Part shown: piece after piece, positions 57,275 to 64,000 of the stretch
Layout of the letters: the number at the start of each line of letters is the position of its first letter
Position numbering within the stretch: the stretch's first letter is position 1
Assembly: GCA_024509875.1 (NCBI GenBank)
Contig: JAMPIV010004934.1
Coordinates: 171,904-235,903, forward strand
Source: Oreohelix idahoensis
Lineage: Eukaryota > Mollusca > Gastropoda > Stylommatophora > Oreohelicidae
DNA: 64,000 bases
Direction: 5' to 3'
Notes under the pieces: generated by a model
The model's database searches: none
Told to the model about the DNA's origin: nothing
The model's input: the letters and a program-made list of their open reading frames with translations, nothing else
Position numbers and translations under genes: made by a program

Positions 57275-57632
57275 TGAAACACTTGTAAATACGCCTTCCT
57301 CGCAGAAATGTGCCTCATTTACTTGGGATAATTGTAACAGAATGTTATGTGCAGTTGGGCATAAGGCAGATGATAACGATGTGTTTCTGTTTGTGTTTTT
57401 AAAGCAGTCCAGTTTTGTTAAAGATTTTTATCATCTTGATTTATTAAACACACAAAATCAAGGTAATTTTATGAACTTTTCCTTCGATATGCAAAAATAA
57501 ATGTCACTGTCATTTATTTATTGAAATAAATGTCCTACTTTTTCGTTTTGGTGTCCTCCCATGTCCACGTTTTCACGAAGAAAAATTTAATATTGTCCTC
57601 CTTTTTAACTTTGAACAAAATGGTAACCCTAG

Positions 57633-57933
57633 TGTAATGCATCTAGCGTGGCTGAGGAGAATAGGATGTGATGCATCTAGCGTGGCTGAGGAGAATAGGG
57701 TGTGATGCATCTAGCGTGGCTGAGGAGAATAGGTTGTGATGCATCTAGCGTGGCTGAGGAGAATAGGGTGTGATGCATCTAGCGTGGCTGAGGAGAATAG
57801 GGTGGGATGTATCTAGCGTGGCTGAGGAGAATAGAGTGTGATGCATCTAGCATGGCTGAGGAGAATAGGGTGTGATGCATCTAGCGTGGCTGAGGAGAAT
57901 AGGGTGTGATGCATCTAGCGTGGCTGAGTAATG
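57633..57933. repeat. 34-bp minisatellite, nine units
   Basis: Nine copies of TGATGCATCTAGCGTGGCTG followed by AGGAGAATAGGGTG, head to tail with no spacers and only a few substitutions. Non-coding. Confidence 0.92.
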
Positions 57934-58293
57934 ACTACATAGGCATCTCTCGCTCCCCTCAGAAAGAGTTTTCAGTAATATATAGCTTTCTTCATTGCTG
58001 TCAACACTTTTGCTCTATGTAGAGTTTCCCATCGCAACATTCGGTTATTTAAAAAAAACTGCTGTGTGCCTGAGAGATGGTATGAGGTGTTGCTACTGTT
58101 GACCTGTCATTTTACGATGGAATTCAGTATGGAACAATTTACCTGCACAACTGAAGCATAAATTAACATTGTAAACTATATCAATACAACCCTCGCTCAC
58201 TTGTACTGAATGCCCCTCATTTTTTAAAAGTGATATAACTCAATTTTTTTTTTTTAAGACGAAGTATCCCGTTCAACCCTTGATAGGTTATAA

Positions 58294-58660
58294 TTAAGAT
58301 ATATAGTGTAGTAAATTCAAGATAATAAAATCTGATTTCCGATATCCAAATATAATATCTTCTATTCTCAACACCTGCTCCACAGTTATGGATGAATTGC
58401 ATGCCTGTAAATAATATAATATTGGTTTTCTTTGTTGTTCATACTTCCTACATTTTAGTAGGAAATGCTCTATATTATATTTTCTAGACACTCTGCACAG
58501 TAAGGTTCTTCTATTCTAAAATAGCCCATTCCTAGTTGCAGTCTAAGAAGTTTCTTAGTGCCAGGAACTTTTAGTTCTCTAGATACCTGACACTTTCTTG
58601 TTGGAGCCTTGAAACAATTTATATACATGTCTGCCCTTAAGACTTCCATCCCACTCTACG
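58294..58660 (-). pseudogene. LINE C-terminal fragment
   Basis: In broken frames the minus strand shows KKLLRLQLGMGYFRIEEPYC, then (58491-58430) NIEHFLLKCRKYEQQRKPI. The pattern R-L-x-x-G-x-G-Y, C-x-x-C, T/N-x-E-H-F-L-L-x-C-x-x-Y-x-x-x-R is the end of many non-LTR retrotransposon proteins. No RT is adjacent. Confidence 0.55.
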
Positions 58661-58699
58661 GTCCATGTCCTCAGTATATTATTCCTTTTCATTAAGCTT

Positions 58700-61600
58700 T
58701 TGATCTCTGTGTTTACACATCTCCACATTTATTTGGTTTCTTTTTATTTCTACTTTTCTTAGTTTCATTATATCCGCATTTTCAATTCCTTCTTATGCCA
58801 ACATTTATAGGTATCTAAGCTATTAGAACGAACAACCTCTGGAGTATAGGTTAGTATTTGCCATAATATCTCTTCGCTATAATCCTGGTCTGCTGCATCT
58901 TGTATTATATCTTAGATATAACAATGACCTTACTGTGTACTAATACGAATCCTAAGACATTAAAAACAACTACTAACGATTTGTTTTTTAAATCCCGATG
59001 ACATAAGATACCATAGTATCCAAACTCAACCTGATGATGGGTTCCTGACAAAACTCATGCGAATCAAATATTTGTTTTCAGGTATCCTAGATACAGTCAG
59101 ATGCACAGCAATTGTGCCAACTGTGAACCCGTATAACGCAAATAAACACAGATTCATCCAATGCCTGAAGTTTTGCAAAAAGTGGCAATAACAAATATTA
59201 CCAAATTTGATATGCAAGCTTACAAAAAAACTTCCATGAACAAACAACGAAGCCTTTAAAGACCGATGCTGTAAAAAACATCAACATTTTAAAAAAGCAA
59301 TCCACAGAAAAACGACCAAACAAAGTTAAAGTAAACATGTGACGGTTGTTTAGTTTAGGAGCATGCTAATAGACTTTCATATGTCCATAAATTAAAATGT
59401 TTCTTTCTATAAGTAAGAACAAAACTACAGACAATGAACGGGACTAGAAATTCCCACTTGCTTCTTAATTCAACGCACAGGGAAAGATAATGACCATATC
59501 TTATTAAGTGTGGTCCACTTTTTTTGTGTTGTACACTTCTAGCCTTTTCCCTGGTATTTTATGTTTGTGTCTACATTTGCACATCTGTAATTTTACTTTT
59601 GAATACTGTTTGATTTTAACTCGGCTGATATGCTGTCAACAACATTTCAGCTTCCGTCACTTCGGTGCATATGATTCTTTTTTCACGTCACTCTTACTTT
59701 ACCAAATGTCCCACATACATGCGAGGGAGGGTGTCTAGATTTTGAAAAGCAGCGAGAAGAAGAAGAAGAAATGGGACATGGGGGGGGGTAAAATGATAAA
59801 TATTTTACCTAATTTATTTATAAAAAATGATAGACCCAATTTTAAAATTCGGGGAGGGGGGTATGCCATGGAGGGAGGGGGGGGGGTGGGGGGGGAGGGG
59901 ATTTCTTGTTTCTTCGACTCAAGACTATCATGTGCCAACTCGCAATACAGGTGTCTTTACCTTTTTTTTCGACATTTTTTGTGGAATTCCTCTTAGTAAG
60001 GAACAAAGATTGCGAATATCTTCATGCCTAAGACAAGTATTAGCGATTTAATATACAGTGTCAAAAAAAGTATCCTATTAATGTGCTTCGAGATGACATC
60101 ACGAAGGCTATATTGACAGAGTCCATTAAAAAACAAGAGCTTCTAAACTATTGATATATTACAGAAGACATCGTCTTGAAAGGAAAGATATAAGAATACA
60201 CAGTAACCTTTATGGGAGCAAACTGCCACAGATAAGATCTGGGGAAAGAATTATATCCTCCACCAAATCACTACTTCAAGACACCAGTAATTAAGAGGTG
60301 AAATACATCACAAGCATGTAATGCTGTTCATATATGTTCTATTTAATTTATACACCGAAAAAATTCTCTACAAACAATACAGAAATCACCAGGACTGCAC
60401 CATCAGAGGAAGTCCTATAATAATCAACCTTAGATATGCTAGATGATCACCGTGTGTTAGCTGAAGCGAAACAGATTAGTAACTATTGAACGAAAGACGC
60501 AAGTGAACAGTCCTCAAGTCATGCAATATGGACGCATGAAATTAATATATGAAGGAAAACAAAAACTATGATAATCTAGCATCAACAGACGATAAACCCG
60601 ACATTACTAGATAAGCAAAATGCTTGGAAAAATCTGTGGCTGCGCATCAAGAGCTACGATATCTTGTCATATAATAACAGAATTATGGCAGATGTGAAAC
60701 AGAAAAATCCATTTAAGAAATAGTTGACCTGGCTTCCATGCCATGTTGTCAAGTATCACACATTTTTTGAAACAATGCTACTAGACATCTCAAACAGTAT
60801 CCACACTTCATTCCTTACACTGAGAATCCATCCAAAGAATCTTATAAGATAATCAGCTTTTTTTTTCTATTATTCACGGGGCAGAGACATGGACAAATGT
60901 TGATAAGCATTGGCTAGGAAAATAATGAGGCTCGGTTGCTCATGTGGATATAATTAGAAGAATGGGGCGATCACTTGAAAGAGATTATAAACAAATAATA
61001 AGGAGGTCCTAGATAAATCTAGGTATGAATTCCGAGAACTACATGATGGAGTGACTTAAAGTCTCCGGCGCGTCAGCTTTAAAGAACTATTGGCACCCAT
61101 GAACTAGGCATAACAACCTTGCAGAAAGACCATAGGACATAAAGGAGAGATGAAAGCAAACGAGCAAGGGGAAATCAGCATCTATACACAGTGGGAAGAT
61201 ACCCATCAAGAATGGACAGAAAGAGTATTTCAGAGGTGCACCGAACCAAGATCATAGAGACAGACCTGACTTTTGGAGATTTAATTGTACATGCACAACC
61301 TTCGTTGTGGACAATGGCAACAGATCACTGAATGACCCAAACGATTTTAGGCGCTTGAAGACCTAGTGGCCACTGATTATATAAAATTAAAACTAAAACG
61401 TTGGGTAAAGCCGGAGACAGGCACTAACGAAATCTTACCCATGTTTTCAACAGGGAATTTAGAAAACATCAGGATAACCCCTAGGCTTGGCAGACCCCTG
61501 TTTAATAATTTTTTTATTTTTTTTATTTCCATGAACTATCATCCAATGTTGCCAATTTTCATGCAATTGTATCTGTAATAAACAGGACGAAACAACTATA

Positions 61601-64000
61601 AAATAAAGAGAATAAATGCAGGAACATAGTAACAATTATAGACTTAAATACTCATGCAAACATACACGGAGAACAATTTGAATCAAACCAGACGGTCATG
61701 GCCGCCAGTATAAAACCTATTGGTAAGAGAACAGACAATTATATCAACAAACACCGTACCAGTCACAAAAGTAACCATCATGAACTATACAAAGCCGTAG
61801 GGTGTAAAGATATTGATGTACAATCAAAATGAAAAGAAGTTCAACTGGGGCACAATTGTGGTTACGAAGTAAATGAGACAAGTCATCACACTCAAGTACC
61901 AATTTCAAGGTCGCGAATCTGAAAGGACAGTAAGAACCCAAAAGCGATTAACACGAAGCGATAAGTCGTAAGACTTAGGGAAAGCCATCCATAAAAGACG
62001 TCCCCACATAAATTCCTTGCATTGTATTTTGACCACCCCTCCCCCATGTCACCACGTCATCTGGTCCACAAATTGACACAATGTACAACTCAATCCCCCT
62101 TATTGCCGCTAAAAACTGTCCCGTGTATCTCGCACGTGGTCTTCGATTAACATAAGCTTAGCCATATTAACACGCATAGTACTAATACTTAAAAACTTAG
62201 TTTAGTTCATATTATAACATCATTGAGTACAGAATAACTGTCAATATAATTATGGTGAAGCACTGCAGTTAGACTAACTATGCACATCTAATACAGTCCA
62301 AATATACAGATTCTCACCTCAGTGTTCTCAGAACGTAACATAGAAGACAGTTTACATTTAATAACTTACACGTAAGTAAACACCACCAATACGTCCTTTT
62401 TTTTTCCACATGGGGGATAATGCATTTTATATTTTAAATATGACAAAATAACTATGCATAAATCACATATTTTAGATGGTTTTTGTCGTTAGAACTTTCA
62501 ATGACCAGCATACAGCAATATTATATGTCTAAATTGCTTACCTAAAAAATCAACCAAAAATGAAAAGTTTTGACACGTGAATAATAGTTCATACCACAAT
62601 ATCTGTGAAACACAAACGAATAACATTAGACCATAACTTAAGAAATAATGATCATGAAAACAAAATTTTATAAATATAATTAAATTCAATTGTTTATAAA
62701 ACTGATTATCTTACTGTTCTAGGATGTCTTAATTTTTGAAACAAAGTGTACTGTAGTAAATATTCTGAGGATAACCATTACTGCCACAATTAGAATGTGA
62801 ATGTTTGCCGTTCATTTAGCAGTGGAATATCACTGCAAACCAGTCAAACAGCGCTACAATAACGACCGCGAGTGTCAAACTTTGTTGTTCCTGGTTGCAT
62901 GGTGCAATGTCTGCATCACCACATCGTCGTTATCTGGATCAGTTGTACGCTTGTCTGATGCATATATTTTGCACTTTGACGCTGCATGAGATTTGTAAGT
63001 GAGTGAGAGTTGCCCAACGGCCCGGTTTTGTGAATTTGGACGTCCATTTCCAACTTAAATACCAATACCCCCCCCCCCCCCCCCCGACCCCAATGTCCAC
63101 ATTTGTCAATACCCTCCCTCCCCTCTCTCCTGTAGACGACCTTTCATGGATAGCCCCTTAACAGACTTTAATAATTGAGTGGTTTGCGCTAAATAGAAGG
63201 TTTGAAAATGGTACAACCAAGTCCAACAATATGGAACTGATGACAAGAACCATTACAAGTGTCAGAGGATCAAAGATGAAGGAAGACGCTGGAGAGTCGA
63301 TAAGACACATTGAGGAAACCTGTTTGAAAAAGCATTACAAACAGCTTATTTCGAAAATCCCCAGAAATAGAGGAAAAGGGGTAGACGGTAAAACACACAA
63401 AGAAGAGAACCGGACCGAAACAAAAATGATATGAAAATAACTTGAGTTAGTGGCACGTGAACAGGATGGTTTTGACGTACGTTTTTTTTTTTTTTTAATA
63501 GGCCTGGACCTTCGTAGAGAGTTTAAAAGACACTGACTGAATGACCTGAACACGCAAAGTAAAGACATTCCAGTTAGGAAGAAGGCAGTGCGCCCTGATA
63601 AATGAAGATTCACATTCATTTTATATTCCGGGAGAAACCTGACAGAACAATCCAAAAAAGAACCAACCTATTTAAAAAAAACATGACACCTGGTCACCCC
63701 AACCTTCTGCGGTAATTCATAACTGAATGCATAGATGTCGACAAGTACACGCATATACGATGAGTTTTTGCATGAGAAAAAACTGAAACGGTGTCAGATG
63801 CAATTATAAATCTTTACATAGGATAACAAACAATCATTTGACAAAAAAGCTCACGAGACATTGATCTCATATATGTTTGACAGTCACACTCCTGAAAAAA
63901 CAAACATGAATGAGATGATGATAATAATTATTATGATATGTGGCCATCATTATGGGAAATGGTGAATGAACATGGGCTGTGATAACCCATAACAAGGACA
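58700..64000. other. Right-hand end of window, nothing assigned
   Basis: AT-rich DNA with G/C homopolymer patches (G-rich 59779-59905, poly-C 63069-63085) and T runs. No exon, RNA gene or transposon domain could be supported. A short IIHGAETWT-like stretch at about 60870-60900 hints at LINE debris but is too short to call. Confidence 0.4.

Noticed and set aside
57633..57933. CRISPR-like regular repeats
   Set aside because: Units are contiguous with no unique spacers, and the host is clearly eukaryotic. It is a minisatellite.
60860..60960. Another LINE RT fragment (IIHGAETWT-like)
   Set aside because: Only about nine residues resemble the motif and no neighbouring block supports it.
63231..63434. 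67-codon plus-strand ORF with charged residues
   Set aside because: Short, no recognised domain, no splice or homologous context.

Overview
This is eukaryotic, AT-rich, repeat-dense DNA. There are no operons. It contains spliced exons of one host gene, buried among LTR retrotransposons, non-LTR (LINE) fragments, a Penelope-like element, Tigger/pogo-type DNA-transposon remnants, a tRNA-derived SINE and minisatellites. The mix suggests an invertebrate metazoan, and a mollusc (gastropod-like) genome is my best guess. That guess is inference only.

Host gene: the C-terminal catalytic domain of a PARP14/15-like mono-ADP-ribosyltransferase is encoded on + by two exons (12550-12727 and 23659-23918). 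The 10.9-kb intron between them holds a Tigger-like remnant, a decayed RNase H-bearing LINE, a 5'-truncated RTE-like LINE and a SINE. Upstream exons were not found.

Layout: 1-1130, decayed LINE (-). 1238-9998, LTR element 1 (-), flanked by GCAGC target duplications and inserted into the C-terminal codons of another LINE. 9999-12101, LINE endonuclease fragments split by a solo LTR that lacks a target duplication. 12550-24306, last PARP exons and poly(A) signals. 24.3-36.6 kb, intergenic DNA with a minisatellite, two TIR elements (one nested in the other), a LINE C-terminus, a fold-back element, a LINE 3' end and a Tigger MITE. 36598-57262, a Penelope-like element with a pseudo-LTR tandem arrangement and a 12-bp target duplication. 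LTR element 3 (39897-55435, -, GCCTC duplication) sits inside its reverse-transcriptase codons, and LTR element 2 (45571-54869, +) sits inside an LTR of element 3. 57.3-64 kb, a 34-bp minisatellite, a LINE C-terminus and otherwise unassigned DNA.

Most notable: LTR elements 1 and 2 have Ty3/gypsy-type proteins but a Ty1/copia-like order, gag-protease-integrase-RT-RNase H. This is the arrangement described for Gmr1-like elements. Element 3 is an internal deletion derivative whose surviving ends independently support the same order. Elements 1 and 2 also share a CxxC...CGHP motif just before the protease, where a CCHC knuckle would normally be expected. Nothing here looks like an intact autonomous element: element 2 is closest but carries two frame changes, and the Penelope ORF carries two TGA codons plus the nested insertion.
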